Counted from the first letter of the stretch, positions 15,650 to 25,521 are shown. The stretch is DNA of 64,000 bases from TMED27 sp041397865 (GCA_041397865.1 JAWKVT010000001.1:1426001-1490000), one strand, 5' to 3'. Numbers and translations: made by a program. Notes: generated from the sequence alone by a model not told the origin.

Positions 15650-17299
15650 TTACATCATGCCCGGCATGCCGCCCATACCGCCCATGCCGCCCATATCACC
15701 GGCACCGCCTTTATCGTCCTGCGGTGCTTCGGTAATGATCGCCTCGGTGGTAATCAGCAAGCTGGAAACGCTCGCCGCATCTTGCAGCGCTGTTCTCACA
15801 ACCTTCACAGGGTCGATGATCCCGGCTTTCACCAGGTCTGTATACGTCCCTTCTTGCGCATCATAACCAAAATCAGTGCTCTTTTGCTCAAGCAGCTTGC
15901 CGACAATGACAGAACCTTCATCACCCGCATTTTGTGCAATCTGACGAATCGGTGCCTGCAACGCGCGGCGAATGATCTCAATGCCGACATTCTGGTCGTC
16001 ATTGCTGCCTTCCACGCCTTCCAGCGCTCTAGTCGCATAAAGAAGCGCAGTCCCGCCACCGGCGATAATGCCTTCTTCCACAGCCGCGCGCGTAGCGTGC
16101 AAAGCGTCGTCCACACGGTCCTTACGCTCTTTCACTTCCACTTCCGTCGCACCGCCGACGCGAAGAACAGCCACCCCGCCGGACAATTTCGCCAGACGTT
16201 CCTGCAATTTCTCCTTGTCATAGTCAGATGAAGTATCCTCAACTTGCTTGCGAATTTGGCTGCAACGCGCTTCGATGTCTTGTTTGCTACCCTTACCGTC
16301 AACAACCGTCGTGTCGTCTTTGGTAATAGTAACCTTCTTAGCTTCGCCCAGCATATCCAGCGTCACATTCTCAAGCTTGATGCCCAGATCCTCGGAAATG
16401 ACCTGACCGCCGGTCAGAATCGCCATATCCTCCAGCATCGCCTTGCGACGATCGCCAAAGCCCGGCGCCTTCACAGCGGCAATCTTCAAACCGCCGCGCA
16501 GCTTGTTCACAACCAGCGTCGCAAGGGCCTCGCCCTCAACATCTTCCGCCACAATCAGCAAAGGACGCCCGGATTGAACAACCGCTTCCAAAATCGGCAC
16601 CAAAGCCTGCAAATTCGAAAGCTTGCCTTCGTTCAGCAGGATATAAGGATTCTCAAGATTGGCCTGCATCTTGTCCGCATCCGTGATGAAGTACGGAGAA
16701 AGATAACCACGGTCGAACTGCATACCCTCAACAACTTCCAGCTCGTTGTCCAAAGACTTCGCTTCTTCAACCGTAATCACGCCTTCATTGCCGACCTTGT
16801 CCATCGCTTCAGCCAAAAGCTCGCCGATCTCAGCTTCGCCATTGGCAGAAATCGTACCGACCTGCTTGATCTCCTCATTGCCCTTCACGTTCTTCGCACG
16901 TTTCTTCAGGTCTTCAACAACCTTCGCAACCGCCAGATCAATCCCGCGCTTCAGGTCCATCGGGTTACGTCCTGCCGATACAGCCTTCGCACCTTCATTG
17001 GCAATGCTCTGCGCCAGAACCGTCGCCGTCGTCGTACCGTCGCCGGCATGGTCATTGGCTTTGGACGCCACTTCTTTGATAAGCTGCGCGCCCGTATTCT
17101 GGCGCTTGTTCTTCAGCTCAATCTCTTTCGCTACGGTCACGCCGTCTTTTGTTGTACGCGGAGAGCCGAACGACTTCTCAATCACAACATTGCGCCCCTT
17201 CGGGCCAAGCGTCACCTTCACAGCATTGGCAAGAATGTTAATTCCCGCCAGCATATCTTCACGGGCTTCTCCGCCCAGCACTACATCTTTTACAGACAT
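15650..17299 (-). CDS. groEL: Chaperonin GroEL
   Basis: 549-residue 60-kDa chaperonin, forming the double heptameric ring that folds proteins with GroES and ATP. The ATP motif GDGTTTATVL and the GAGDMGGMGGMGGMPGMM tail are typical. 36 bp downstream of groES, one operon. Only one groESL copy is seen in this window. Confidence 0.98.
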   Translation of the reverse strand: MSVKDVVLGGEAREDMLAGINILANAVKVTLGPKGRNVVIEKSFGSPRTTKDGVTVAKEIELKNKRQNTGAQLIKEVASKANDHAGDGTTTATVLAQSIANEGAKAVSAGRNPMDLKRGIDLAVAKVVEDLKKRAKNVKGNEEIKQVGTISANGEAEIGELLAEAMDKVGNEGVITVEEAKSLDNELEVVEGMQFDRGYLSPYFITDADKMQANLENPYILLNEGKLSNLQALVPILEAVVQSGRPLLIVAEDVEGEALATLVVNKLRGGLKIAAVKAPGFGDRRKAMLEDMAILTGGQVISEDLGIKLENVTLDMLGEAKKVTITKDDTTVVDGKGSKQDIEARCSQIRKQVEDTSSDYDKEKLQERLAKLSGGVAVLRVGGATEVEVKERKDRVDDALHATRAAVEEGIIAGGGTALLYATRALEGVEGSNDDQNVGIEIIRRALQAPIRQIAQNAGDEGSVIVGKLLEQKSTDFGYDAQEGTYTDLVKAGIIDPVKVVRTALQDAASVSSLLITTEAIITEAPQDDKGGAGDMGGMGGMGGMPGMM

Positions 17300-17335
17300 T
17301 ATAATAAACTCCTTTAAATCTACGTTCTCATTAAA

Positions 17336-17632
17336 TTAAGCGGCTTCATCGACGATTCCGATGATGTCGGATTCTTTCATCACCATCAGCTCTTCACCGT
17401 CAATAGTGACTTCCGTACCGGCCCATTTCGAAAAGACAACTTTGTCGCCTGCCTTCACATCCAACGGACGAACCTCGCCATTGTCATTCACATGGCCGTT
17501 GCCAACAGCAACAATTTCACCTTCCATGGGTTTTTCGGACGCCGTATCGGGAATGATAATCCCTCCGGCTGTTTTGGTATCCGCTTCAACGCGGCGAACA
17601 AGAACGCGGTCATGTAGAGGACGAAATTTCAT
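17336..17632 (-). CDS. groES: Co-chaperonin GroES
   Basis: 98 residues starting MKFRPLHDRVLVRRVE, with the mobile-loop region after GGIIIPDTA and the later AGDKVVFSKWAGTEV segment. Heptameric lid of GroEL. AAAGGAGAAAG precedes the ATG. An RpoH-type promoter lies about 120 bp upstream; no CIRCE element was found. Confidence 0.98.
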   Translation of the reverse strand: MKFRPLHDRVLVRRVEADTKTAGGIIIPDTASEKPMEGEIVAVGNGHVNDNGEVRPLDVKAGDKVVFSKWAGTEVTIDGEELMVMKESDIIGIVDEAA

Positions 17633-17760
17633 TTCGCTTTCTCCTTTGGTTTTTGGTTGATAACAAGCAGGTTTTTAAGCCCCGTAAAAGAGCGGACTCT
17701 AAAAACCCCTCCAACGCCTTTGCCAGAGCCATCTTGACTCAATTCCACAAAAGCAGAACA

Positions 17761-17790
17761 GATATAGGACAGAGTCCGAAAACTTTCAAG
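17761..17790 (-). promoter_or_regulatory. RpoH-type heat-shock promoter of groESL
   Basis: Minus strand CTTGAAA (17784-17790) and CCTATATC (17761-17768), with 18 bp between CTTG and CCTATAT. This fits the alphaproteobacterial sigma32 form CTTG-N17/18-CYTATNT. The same bases also read as TTGAAA-N17-TATATC, so vegetative polymerase may use it too. Confidence 0.7.
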
Positions 17791-17943
17791 TTTTTTCAGA
17801 GAAAAACCATGAATCCTCCAAAACTGTTGATATTTAACGTTTCCGCAAGAATTCACATGTAAAATAAAAAGTGTATGGGATAGAATATCCATATAAATGA
17901 GCGAAAAACCAAAGATGTTCAAGTATTGGACAAAGGGGGATAA

Positions 17944-18207
17944 ATGGCTGATTTATATAAACAATTAGGAGACTTCCGCCTCACAACGGCGAAAATTATC
18001 TACCACCTGCCGGATTACGAAAAAATCCTGCAGGAATTCATCTGGCAGGATTATGACCTCGCCCCGAAATTCCCGCATTTAAGAAAATTTCTGGATTTCT
18101 GGACCCGTGAAATCGACGGACGCCTCCACTCCGTCTACGTCGCCAAGCGCGAAATCATCACATCCTCGGACTACCGCCACGCCGACTGGCAAAAAACGCT
18201 GCAATAA
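17944..18207 (+). CDS. usg: Usg family protein
   Basis: 87 residues matching the short alphaproteobacterial Usg family: LTTAKIIYHLPDYE, the WQDYDLAPKFP segment, LRKFLDFW, and GRLHSVYVA. Function unknown to me. A strong ribosome site (AAGGGGGA) precedes the ATG. It converges with the ferredoxin gene, which ends 1 bp away. Confidence 0.88.
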   Translation: MADLYKQLGDFRLTTAKIIYHLPDYEKILQEFIWQDYDLAPKFPHLRKFLDFWTREIDGRLHSVYVAKREIITSSDYRHADWQKTLQ

Positions 18208-18208
18208 T

Positions 18209-18520
18209 TTAACCCGCCACCGCCAGCCGCACCTTAAGCCCGTCCAGGCTCTCATCCATGATAATCTGGCACGAAAGCCGCGAATTATCCTGCAAATCAA
18301 ACGCCTCATCCAGCATCGCTTCTTCATCCTCACGCATCTCCGGCAACCGCCCGGCCCACGCCTCATCGACATAAACATGGCACGTTGCGCACGCGCACGC
18401 CCCCCCGCACTCGGCCTTGATCGGCAGGCCGTACTCGCGAATAATCTCCATCACCCGCCAGCCTTCAATGGCTTCCAGAACATGCTCGACACCATCTTGC
18501 GTTATCACATAAATCTTCAT
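18209..18520 (-). CDS. 2Fe-2S ferredoxin, adrenodoxin type
   Basis: 103 residues, the usual length. Cluster cysteines are in CGGACACATCHVYV (C-x5-C-x2-C) and RLSCQI near residue 84. Electron carrier, in alphaproteobacteria often linked to iron-sulfur cluster assembly or to P450 and hydroxylase systems; no partner gene is adjacent here, so its role is open. Confidence 0.92.
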   Translation of the reverse strand: MKIYVITQDGVEHVLEAIEGWRVMEIIREYGLPIKAECGGACACATCHVYVDEAWAGRLPEMREDEEAMLDEAFDLQDNSRLSCQIIMDESLDGLKVRLAVAG

Positions 18521-18535
18521 GGCTGATCTCTTATC

Positions 18536-18810
18536 TAGGGTCTGGACCTATAAATTATGATTAATACTGTTTCAAAATTATAGGGCAGATGCAAGGAAAG
18601 CAAGGTTTTGCGATGCCGGTGCATCGGAGGTTCTTGCTTGACGATGCAGATGCCCTATAATTTTGAAACCCGAAGGGCGCGGCAAATTTTTGTGTCTGAT
18701 CGTAAAAATCGTTTGAACGTAGCTACGGCTATGCCCTGCACGATTTTTACTTCCATCCATCAAAAATTTGACACGCGCAGGATAAACATAATTTATAGGT
18801 CCAGACCCTA
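18536..18810. repeat. 275-bp element bounded by perfect 24-bp inverted repeats
   Basis: The outer ends, 18536-18559 and 18787-18810, are exact 24-bp reverse complements. Inside lie two palindromes. The first (18570-18668) has perfect 18-bp arms (TTTCAAAATTATAGGGCA and its complement) around GATGCCGGTGCATC. The second (about 18675-18780) has arms with CAAATTTTTG around CGTAGCTACG. No coding frame is convincing. It resembles a composite MITE of the palindrome family seen elsewhere in the window and fills the gap between the ferredoxin and membrane-protein genes. Confidence 0.8.
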
Positions 18811-18836
18811 AAATCCGCTTATAAAAAAAGAGATTT

Positions 18837-19610
18837 CTACCAGATGGCCGTAGGTTTATTCTCCCCTTTAAAAACCGAATAAACCCCGTACGCCACACCG
18901 ATACTCGAACTCAAAACCATAAAATAATCAATCACGGCCTGAAAAGCCGCCAGAATACTCCCCGCCGCCAGCGTCCCGGAAATCTGTGAAAACAACATCA
19001 AAAGCAGCAAAGGCGGCACAAAACACATCCCCCACACGCCCAGAAAACTGAACGAGGACATAAACGGCCTAAAGCGCCGCACAAACTCGATCATGCCGCG
19101 CCCCATCACCACCGGCACATAAAGCCATAAAAACCGGAACGCCCAAACCACAAAACCAAGCATCGCCAACACGACAACAAACGTATCAAAACCCGGGTCC
19201 GGCGGCGGCCCTTCAGGCAACCCCTGCACCCCGTTAAACATGATCCCGCCCAAAACCGACAACCCCATCTTAAGCAACACATACACAATCATGCTCGCCT
19301 TAATCGCCCCGTCCAGCTCTTCCGGCGCAGGCAAAAAACTCTTCTTCCGTTCCCCGCTTTTCAACACCTCATGATGCAGCGCCATAATCATCAAATGCGC
19401 CACCACCCACCCTTCAAGCATATAAGATGGCAGCAAAAACAGCCCCTGCCGTAAAATATCCTGTTGCAGGTCAAACACGACAAACCCGACAAAAAACACA
19501 ATCTTCACAGCCACCGCCATCGCCGACAACCGCAAAACATCCCTGCGCCTCTCCCACAAAAAAAGATAGGACTTGCCCGCACATTCGACAAAATCAAAAC
19601 TGGCGCTCAT
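18837..19610 (-). CDS. Integral membrane protein, unknown
   Basis: 257 residues with about six hydrophobic segments (for example VVFDLQQ region ~30-50, 55-75, 105-125, 145-165, 185-205, 215-240). A cytoplasmic N-terminus is followed by WERRRDVLRL. No family recognised. It diverges from ctaA, with 73 bp between them. Confidence 0.65.
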   Translation of the reverse strand: MSASFDFVECAGKSYLFLWERRRDVLRLSAMAVAVKIVFFVGFVVFDLQQDILRQGLFLLPSYMLEGWVVAHLMIMALHHEVLKSGERKKSFLPAPEELDGAIKASMIVYVLLKMGLSVLGGIMFNGVQGLPEGPPPDPGFDTFVVVLAMLGFVVWAFRFLWLYVPVVMGRGMIEFVRRFRPFMSSFSFLGVWGMCFVPPLLLLMLFSQISGTLAAGSILAAFQAVIDYFMVLSSSIGVAYGVYSVFKGENKPTAIW

Positions 19611-19683
19611 AAATTCTCACATGACCTTTACAAAACCTAATAAAGATCATACACAATTGTCTTTCCCGTGAAAGTGCTATTCC

Positions 19684-20733
19684 GTGCAACAAATGGACAC
19701 ACAAACAAAACACAATCCTAAAGCCCTTGCCTTCTGGCTCTTTGCCTGCGCCTTCATGGTCTTCGCCATGATGGTCATCGGCGCCATCACCCGGCTCAGC
19801 GAATCCGGCCTCTCTATGGTCGAATGGCGCCCACTCATCGGCGCGCTCCCGCCGTTAAACGAGGAAGAATGGAACCGCGTTTTCGATCTGTACAAACAAA
19901 GCCCGGAATTCCAGAAAAAAAATTCATGGATGCTGCTTGGCGACTTTAAAACCATCTTTTTCTGGGAATGGTTCCACCGCCTCTGGGGCCGCCTCATCGG
20001 TCTGGCTTTCGCCCTGCCGCTCATCTTTTTCTGGGTCCGTAAAATGATCCCCCACGGCTACCACATCAAACTCCTCGGCCTCCTCCTGCTTGGCGGCGCG
20101 CAAGGGTTTATGGGCTGGTACATGGTCAAAAGCGGCCTCATAGACCAACCCGCCGTCAGCCATTTCCGCCTCGCCGCGCACCTCTCACTGGCCTTTATCA
20201 TCTTCTCCGCCCTGATGTGGCTGGGCCTTTCCCTGAAAATAAAAACGCGCCGCTTTGCAGGCCGCGCCCTGAACATCCACGCCATTATAACCTTGGCCCT
20301 CATCGCGCTCACAATAATTTGGGGCGCGTTCACCGCCGGGCTGGACGCCGGGCTGGTCTATAACGAAACATTCCCGAAAATGTGCGGCGCGTGGATTCCT
20401 CCCGACTTTTGGAAATACGATACCCTGCAAAACAATATCCTGAACAACCACAGCGCCGTACAATTCACCCACCGCTGGCTCGCCATCACATCCGTCATCA
20501 TTACACTCAGCCTATGGCTCCACGCTGCCGTAAAACAAAACACATTCCCTGCCCTTCACGCCGCCGCCGCGATGGCGCTCATTCAAATGGGTTTAGGGAT
20601 AGCAACGCTTCTTTCCGGCGTCCGTATCGACGCCGCTGCAACCCATCAGGCCGGAGCCGTCATCCTCTTGTCACTAGTGCTAATGTGCGTGTTTCAAACC
20701 CGCCGAACGCATAAAAGAAACGCCAAAGATTAA
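19684..20733 (+). CDS. ctaA: Heme A synthase
   Basis: 349-residue, eight-helix inner-membrane enzyme that converts heme O to heme A for cytochrome aa3 oxidase. Family segments: ITRLSESGLSMVEWRPLIG, EFFHR-type WEWFHRLWGR, GAQGFMGWYMVKSGL, HFRLAAHLSLA, and QFTHRWLA in the second half, giving the four heme-ligand histidines. A start nine bases later (MDTQTK) is equally possible. The 3' end overlaps the convergent gene by 4 bp. Confidence 0.94.
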   Translation: MQQMDTQTKHNPKALAFWLFACAFMVFAMMVIGAITRLSESGLSMVEWRPLIGALPPLNEEEWNRVFDLYKQSPEFQKKNSWMLLGDFKTIFFWEWFHRLWGRLIGLAFALPLIFFWVRKMIPHGYHIKLLGLLLLGGAQGFMGWYMVKSGLIDQPAVSHFRLAAHLSLAFIIFSALMWLGLSLKIKTRRFAGRALNIHAIITLALIALTIIWGAFTAGLDAGLVYNETFPKMCGAWIPPDFWKYDTLQNNILNNHSAVQFTHRWLAITSVIITLSLWLHAAVKQNTFPALHAAAAMALIQMGLGIATLLSGVRIDAAATHQAGAVILLSLVLMCVFQTRRTHKRNAKD

Positions 20734-21803
20734 ACTGGGTCGCCATCACCCTCAGGCGGCGCTTTATCTTTGTCTTTAATATCTTTCGAAGACACAAACG
20801 TAACCGTCCCCGACACACTTTTCTGCGGCGCTTTCGGCGCTTCCTCCGGCTGCGGCGAAGACTGCAAAGGCTCCGGCATCACAGGAGCAACAGGCATTTC
20901 CGGCGCCGGTCCGACCGACGGCGCGACCTCGGAAACAGGCGCGGCAGGCGGAGAAACACTTTGCGGCGGCTCTTGAACCGGAACCTGCGGCAAGGCCTCT
21001 TCCGGCACCTTTTCTTCCTGCCGGAGCGGAGACAAGGACTCAGGCTGTGCAGGTGCCTCTTCTATCGACCTGACCTCCTGCGCGACAGGCGTTTCAAGAG
21101 AACGAACAGAGCCCCCGGCTGATAACTCCGGTTCCTGCGGTTGCGGCTGAGGCTGAGGCTGAGGCACAGAAACAGGCGCAGCCGCAACCGGCACATCCAT
21201 ATCAATCGGCCTAATTCTGTCCATCGGATCGCTCGGCTCCTCTTCCTCAGGCATCGGGAAAGCCGGCGGCACACCGCCGCCGCCCATAGAATCCTCCGGC
21301 ACGATGGCCTCCTGCGAAACATCCGCCGCAACACCCCCCTCCATCTCGGCTTCCGCAGACGCCGCGGCCAGCTCTTCCGCCGTCGGCGGTGCAAAACGAT
21401 CGACAATCTTCTGCCCGTAAATCAAAAGAGATATCGGTCTGCCCATTTTCTCAATCGCCCCGCGCACATAGTCAATCTGCAACGTGCCCTCATGAACGCT
21501 GTTACGCTCAACCCCGTCCATAAATTCCAAAAGCGCAAGCCGCCGCTCCTCAGCCTGCTCTTCCAACTCCGCCCGCCGCTCCTTATCCTGCGTGCCTTCC
21601 ATATCCTGACGTATCAACTCATCCCCCAAAAGATAAGACGCAGGCGCAGCCCAGCTTTGCGCGAACTTCACCCGCCCGCTCAAATTGCCGCTCACATACA
21701 AAACCTCCAGCGCCTCCTTAAATTCCTCAAACTGATCGCTCATCAGCTTGTTTTCAGACTCTGCTGATGAAAAATAATCGGAAGATGGCGGCATATCGGA
21801 CAT
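20730..21803 (-). CDS. Orphan protein with acidic proline-rich tail
   Basis: 357 residues. Residues 1-150 are a helical, charged globular region (FEEFKEALEVLYVSGNLSGRVKFAQSWAAPASYLLGDELI). From about 170 the sequence becomes Pro-, Glu- and Gln-rich, including a PQPQPQPQPQ run, with no predicted structure. No signal peptide. It is 110 bp downstream of the 1194-residue orphan on the same strand, which also ends in a disordered acidic tail, so the pair may work together. Function unknown. Confidence 0.6.
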   Translation of the reverse strand: MSDMPPSSDYFSSAESENKLMSDQFEEFKEALEVLYVSGNLSGRVKFAQSWAAPASYLLGDELIRQDMEGTQDKERRAELEEQAEERRLALLEFMDGVERNSVHEGTLQIDYVRGAIEKMGRPISLLIYGQKIVDRFAPPTAEELAAASAEAEMEGGVAADVSQEAIVPEDSMGGGGVPPAFPMPEEEEPSDPMDRIRPIDMDVPVAAAPVSVPQPQPQPQPQEPELSAGGSVRSLETPVAQEVRSIEEAPAQPESLSPLRQEEKVPEEALPQVPVQEPPQSVSPPAAPVSEVAPSVGPAPEMPVAPVMPEPLQSSPQPEEAPKAPQKSVSGTVTFVSSKDIKDKDKAPPEGDGDPV

Positions 21804-21891
21804 GAAAAACTCTTAAAACCTGAATGATTAAACCTTACATACCTAAAGAATAACCCGCCACGCAGAATTTATGAAGACATAAAGAGGAATA

Positions 21892-21911
21892 TATAGTCGT
21901 TCAGTTAAGAA
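21892..21911. repeat. TATAGTC-type half-element
   Basis: TATAGTCGTTCAGTTAAGAA, one base shorter than the arm of the palindrome at 55017-55076. It overlaps the end region of the 1194-residue orphan gene's downstream flank. Another copy of this arm is at 46067-46092. Confidence 0.55.
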
Positions 21912-21913
21912 AA

Positions 21914-24900
21914 TTACACAGGTCCGGAGATATCATCAGGCTTCAGTTTCGCCACATGCCCATCCGCATCGGGCTTAGCAGCTACATCAGAATCCGATGG
22001 CCGCGTATCCATATCCGTACCGGTACCCGCATCAGCCTCCGCCCTGCGCCGAACGGCCAAAGGCCGCCCCTCATCCTGCGCTTTGGCTTGCGTCTCCTCC
22101 CACGCCGCGCGCTTAAATTCCTCGGCCCGCGCACGCTCGGTAAGCTGCGCCGCCGTCGGCTCCGCATAGCGTATACCCGAACCTGATGAAACGCCCTTCT
22201 CCATACTCAAAACAATGCGGCTCAAGGATTTCTTAAGCGCCCATATCTCATCATGACTGTAACGCTCGCCCTCTTTTTTCTGAGAAACCCCCGCCTCCGC
22301 ACAAACAAGATTGAAAAGCGCCGGACGCATCTCCATCCCCTCCACAAAATGCTGCGGGTTCACCGCCGCGCCCATAACCGCAACCTCTCCAACCCCCGCC
22401 TCCCGCATAAGCCCCAGCGTATTTTCATCTATAACCGTACCGCTGGAAACGATAACGGCCCCAAACCTTCTGCTCTCCTCGTTTGGATCGGTAACATTTT
22501 GCGCAACCGTTTTGCCCAAAAGCGCTTCAGACACAGGAAAATCCTGCGAAGGCAAAATAAGCCCCTTCAACACCTCCAGCCCTTCGGAACCCTTCAACTC
22601 ATCCGGAATCTCAATCAAACGCACCTGCGCGCTGCGGCGGTCATAATGCGCCATCACAGGCCGCTCCGGCGAACCCCCCTCAGCATCAACCCCCGAAATC
22701 CCCAGATTGGGACGATAAAGCTTTTTCCCCGAATTACGTTGCAAAAGCGCCCATAAATCCTCTTCACCCGGTTGAATAACCACAGGCCCGTTCTTAACCG
22801 CGTTCCCCACATCCATAAGCCCGGCCACATCGTGATGCGGTATAACATCAATGCCCCCGCGCGGTGCATCCGGGCGCCCGTAAAACTCCTCGTCACTGAC
22901 AACAAGCGTCTGCGACGGCGCATCGCGAAGCCCTTTTTCCAAAACCGCCCTTTCAATCAACTCCGCCTGCTTCCGATAGTCCTGCGCAAAATCTTTAAAC
23001 GCCGGAACATCACCCGCGCCAATCTGCGCCGAAAGCTCCGCCCATCCCGCACCCGGCGACGCCGACCGGGCAAGCGCAAACGCCGGCGACGCCTCCTCCA
23101 TCAATTTCCACACCTCGGTATAATGCTTATCCGCATGCTCTTTAGCAATTCCCGCCAAAACCCCCGCATCAATTTTCTCAACCGAAAACACCCCGGAATC
23201 CTTATCCACCGCCATAAGATAGTAATCTTCCCGTCCGTCCGGTCCCTTATCGCCCTTAAACACGACATAGCCCTGCCCGCCCTTTTGCATCTTTCCACGC
23301 AAAGCCTGAGCCTTAAACGACATATAATCGTCATACGCCTGCTTAAAATCATGCGCCGTATATGTGTGCCCGCCCGACACAATCTCCAAAGCCCGCAAAC
23401 GCGGATTCATCCGCTGCGCAGCATCCGCATCACCCTCAAAATAACGCTTATACGCCGGCACCCCGTCCTTGTGCAAAGCCGCAACCTTCTCGCTCACGCC
23501 TTTTGCGAAGACCTCCGCAGCCTTGTCCGGATCGCTCTGCGCCCCGGCGGCTTTAACAACCTCGCCGAGCTCCTGCGCAAAAGCCCCGCGATACGCCGCA
23601 TCGCCAAACGGCAAAGTCGCAACCGTATTAATCAGATAAAAAATATCGTTATTAAACTCCTCCGCCGTCCCGCTATGCCTCTCCCGCGCCGCCTTGTAAA
23701 AATCATAAAGCTGCTGCGAACGGACTTTCCCGGCATTGGCAAATTCATCCCGGACATCCCCCCCGGCGGAAAAAATCGGCGGCATCTCAATTTCGGGCAT
23801 CAACCGCGCAATCCCTGCACGCCCCGTATATTCAATCGTCAACGTATCAAGCAGCCGCAACATATCCGGATTGGTATTGACCAAATCCATCATCCGCTCC
23901 GCACCGGCATCCTTCATCGCCTGCGCATGCCCGTCAATCGGCTTGCCTTCATCATCAAGCTGCGATGTCAAAAGACGGTTAAAAAGCTCCCGCGTATAGG
24001 CCGGAACCAGCGCCCGGTCGTACTCTATCCGCTCCCCGGCAATCAGGCCCCTTTCATAAAGATGATCCAGCGCATCAATAAACTTCCGGACATTCTTCTC
24101 CTCCAAAAGTTCATCAAACTTCTCAAGATCCTCCTCACTCATAAAGCCGGATAAATTCTTTTTCAGCGTATCAAGATTGTTAACAATATGCTGTCCCACC
24201 TCCGGTGTATAGCGCCAGCTATCACCGCCCTTGATCCCCAAAAGCATCGGATGACTCAAAAGCGTCAAAACCCCTTGCAGGGACGCCTGCGAGCGCATAT
24301 CCAAAACATCGTCAACTTTCGTAACTTCCGGTATCCGGTGCTTCAATATGCCCATATCCGGCGCAGCGCCAAACACCGCCAGCATCTCCTGCAAAGCGCT
24401 GGGAAGCTTGTTTTTCTTCGCCGCAATTTCAAGCTGCGCATTCAGCTCCGGCGCAAGCATCTGCAAAACCTCCTCCACATGCCGCGTCGCGCTTTCCGGC
24501 GTAAACTCATCTCTGGCAAGGCGCAGCTTCAGCCCGCGCTCTTCCATAGTCTCCAGCGCCGCCACATACTGCCGGAAACCCTCCTTCCGCAAACGCTCAT
24601 CCTCGCTGCTTTCGGGCATGGCCTCAACCCGCGCCGCGAAATGCGCCTTAAACTCGTCCGTGTAAACGCCGTTCCTCTCCCCGCCCCAGCCTTCCGCGAA
24701 ATACGGATCATGCTGAAATCCCCGCATAAGCTCTTTAAACAGCAACCTGTCCCCATCGTCCCACTGCCCGTCGGCAGGCGCGCCGATTGTGGCTTGAACC
24801 AGCTTGATATCGGCATCCAGCTTTTGCCCTTCATCCAGCTCCGCAAGCGCCTGCGCATCGACCGCATCTTCAAAAAACCCGGCGCCATGCAACGTTTCCA

Positions 24901-25498
24901 AATTATTAAGCGTGCTTTCAGAATCTCTTACAAACTCAACCAGCAAGGGAATATCATGCCAAAGCGTCGGCGCATCCGTAATCAGCCGTCCCAAAAACGT
25001 CGTAACCGGCTTGACCTTGTCATCCTGATCGCCCTGCTCCCATTCCGAAAGCTGTAAAAGCACATGTCTGGACGCTTTCAGCGGATCGGCGGAATTCTCC
25101 GCATAAATTTCATTGAGTGTCTTTCTCGCGTGTTTTTGTTTATCAAAGCCCCAGCTTGTACCCGTCACATCCTTGGTAATAAAATCCACATCCTCTTTGC
25201 GCCCCCGCGCAATCGCTTCAAAACACTCAAATTCCGTCTTCCCGCCCGCATCCTTCTCATTAAGGATTTTCTGCAAACCCTTCCGGATATTCTCCACCAC
25301 CTTCGGATCATACGTATCGCCGCTGACAATGGACGTATCCGCACCGAAAACCTTGTTCATCTTGCCTAGGAAAGCAACCAGCCCCAGCCGCAGATCCTCT
25401 TCCGGTGCGTCGATGGCAACGCCAACCTCCACGCCCGCAGAGCGCAAAGAGTGCTTAAGCGCATCAATTTCTATGGTGAGACTGGAAAGATCAGCCAT
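21914..25498 (-). CDS. 1194-residue orphan protein
   Basis: Not recognised. No signal peptide or membrane segment; mostly alpha-helical and acidic, with several regions reminiscent of large cytosolic or secreted effectors. Near residues 1010-1060 a segment (GKTVAQNVTD ... GAVIVSSGTVIDENTL ... REAGVGEVAVMGA) resembles the small beta unit seen in RNA polymerase beta and some HD-GYP proteins. The last ~60 residues are disordered and Asp/Ala/Pro-rich. Codon use is host-like, so it is probably long resident. A leader hairpin is at 25522-25564. Likely cotranscribed with the proline-rich gene downstream. Confidence 0.65.
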   Translation of the reverse strand: MADLSSLTIEIDALKHSLRSAGVEVGVAIDAPEEDLRLGLVAFLGKMNKVFGADTSIVSGDTYDPKVVENIRKGLQKILNEKDAGGKTEFECFEAIARGRKEDVDFITKDVTGTSWGFDKQKHARKTLNEIYAENSADPLKASRHVLLQLSEWEQGDQDDKVKPVTTFLGRLITDAPTLWHDIPLLVEFVRDSESTLNNLETLHGAGFFEDAVDAQALAELDEGQKLDADIKLVQATIGAPADGQWDDGDRLLFKELMRGFQHDPYFAEGWGGERNGVYTDEFKAHFAARVEAMPESSEDERLRKEGFRQYVAALETMEERGLKLRLARDEFTPESATRHVEEVLQMLAPELNAQLEIAAKKNKLPSALQEMLAVFGAAPDMGILKHRIPEVTKVDDVLDMRSQASLQGVLTLLSHPMLLGIKGGDSWRYTPEVGQHIVNNLDTLKKNLSGFMSEEDLEKFDELLEEKNVRKFIDALDHLYERGLIAGERIEYDRALVPAYTRELFNRLLTSQLDDEGKPIDGHAQAMKDAGAERMMDLVNTNPDMLRLLDTLTIEYTGRAGIARLMPEIEMPPIFSAGGDVRDEFANAGKVRSQQLYDFYKAARERHSGTAEEFNNDIFYLINTVATLPFGDAAYRGAFAQELGEVVKAAGAQSDPDKAAEVFAKGVSEKVAALHKDGVPAYKRYFEGDADAAQRMNPRLRALEIVSGGHTYTAHDFKQAYDDYMSFKAQALRGKMQKGGQGYVVFKGDKGPDGREDYYLMAVDKDSGVFSVEKIDAGVLAGIAKEHADKHYTEVWKLMEEASPAFALARSASPGAGWAELSAQIGAGDVPAFKDFAQDYRKQAELIERAVLEKGLRDAPSQTLVVSDEEFYGRPDAPRGGIDVIPHHDVAGLMDVGNAVKNGPVVIQPGEEDLWALLQRNSGKKLYRPNLGISGVDAEGGSPERPVMAHYDRRSAQVRLIEIPDELKGSEGLEVLKGLILPSQDFPVSEALLGKTVAQNVTDPNEESRRFGAVIVSSGTVIDENTLGLMREAGVGEVAVMGAAVNPQHFVEGMEMRPALFNLVCAEAGVSQKKEGERYSHDEIWALKKSLSRIVLSMEKGVSSGSGIRYAEPTAAQLTERARAEEFKRAAWEETQAKAQDEGRPLAVRRRAEADAGTGTDMDTRPSDSDVAAKPDADGHVAKLKPDDISGPV

Positions 25499-25521
25499 TT
25501 CGTTACACCCTCTAATATTTC

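Noticed and set aside
17653..17760. CIRCE element before groES
   Set aside because: No TTAGCACTC-N9-GAGTGCTAA; the CTTG-N18-CCTATAT promoter explains the region better.
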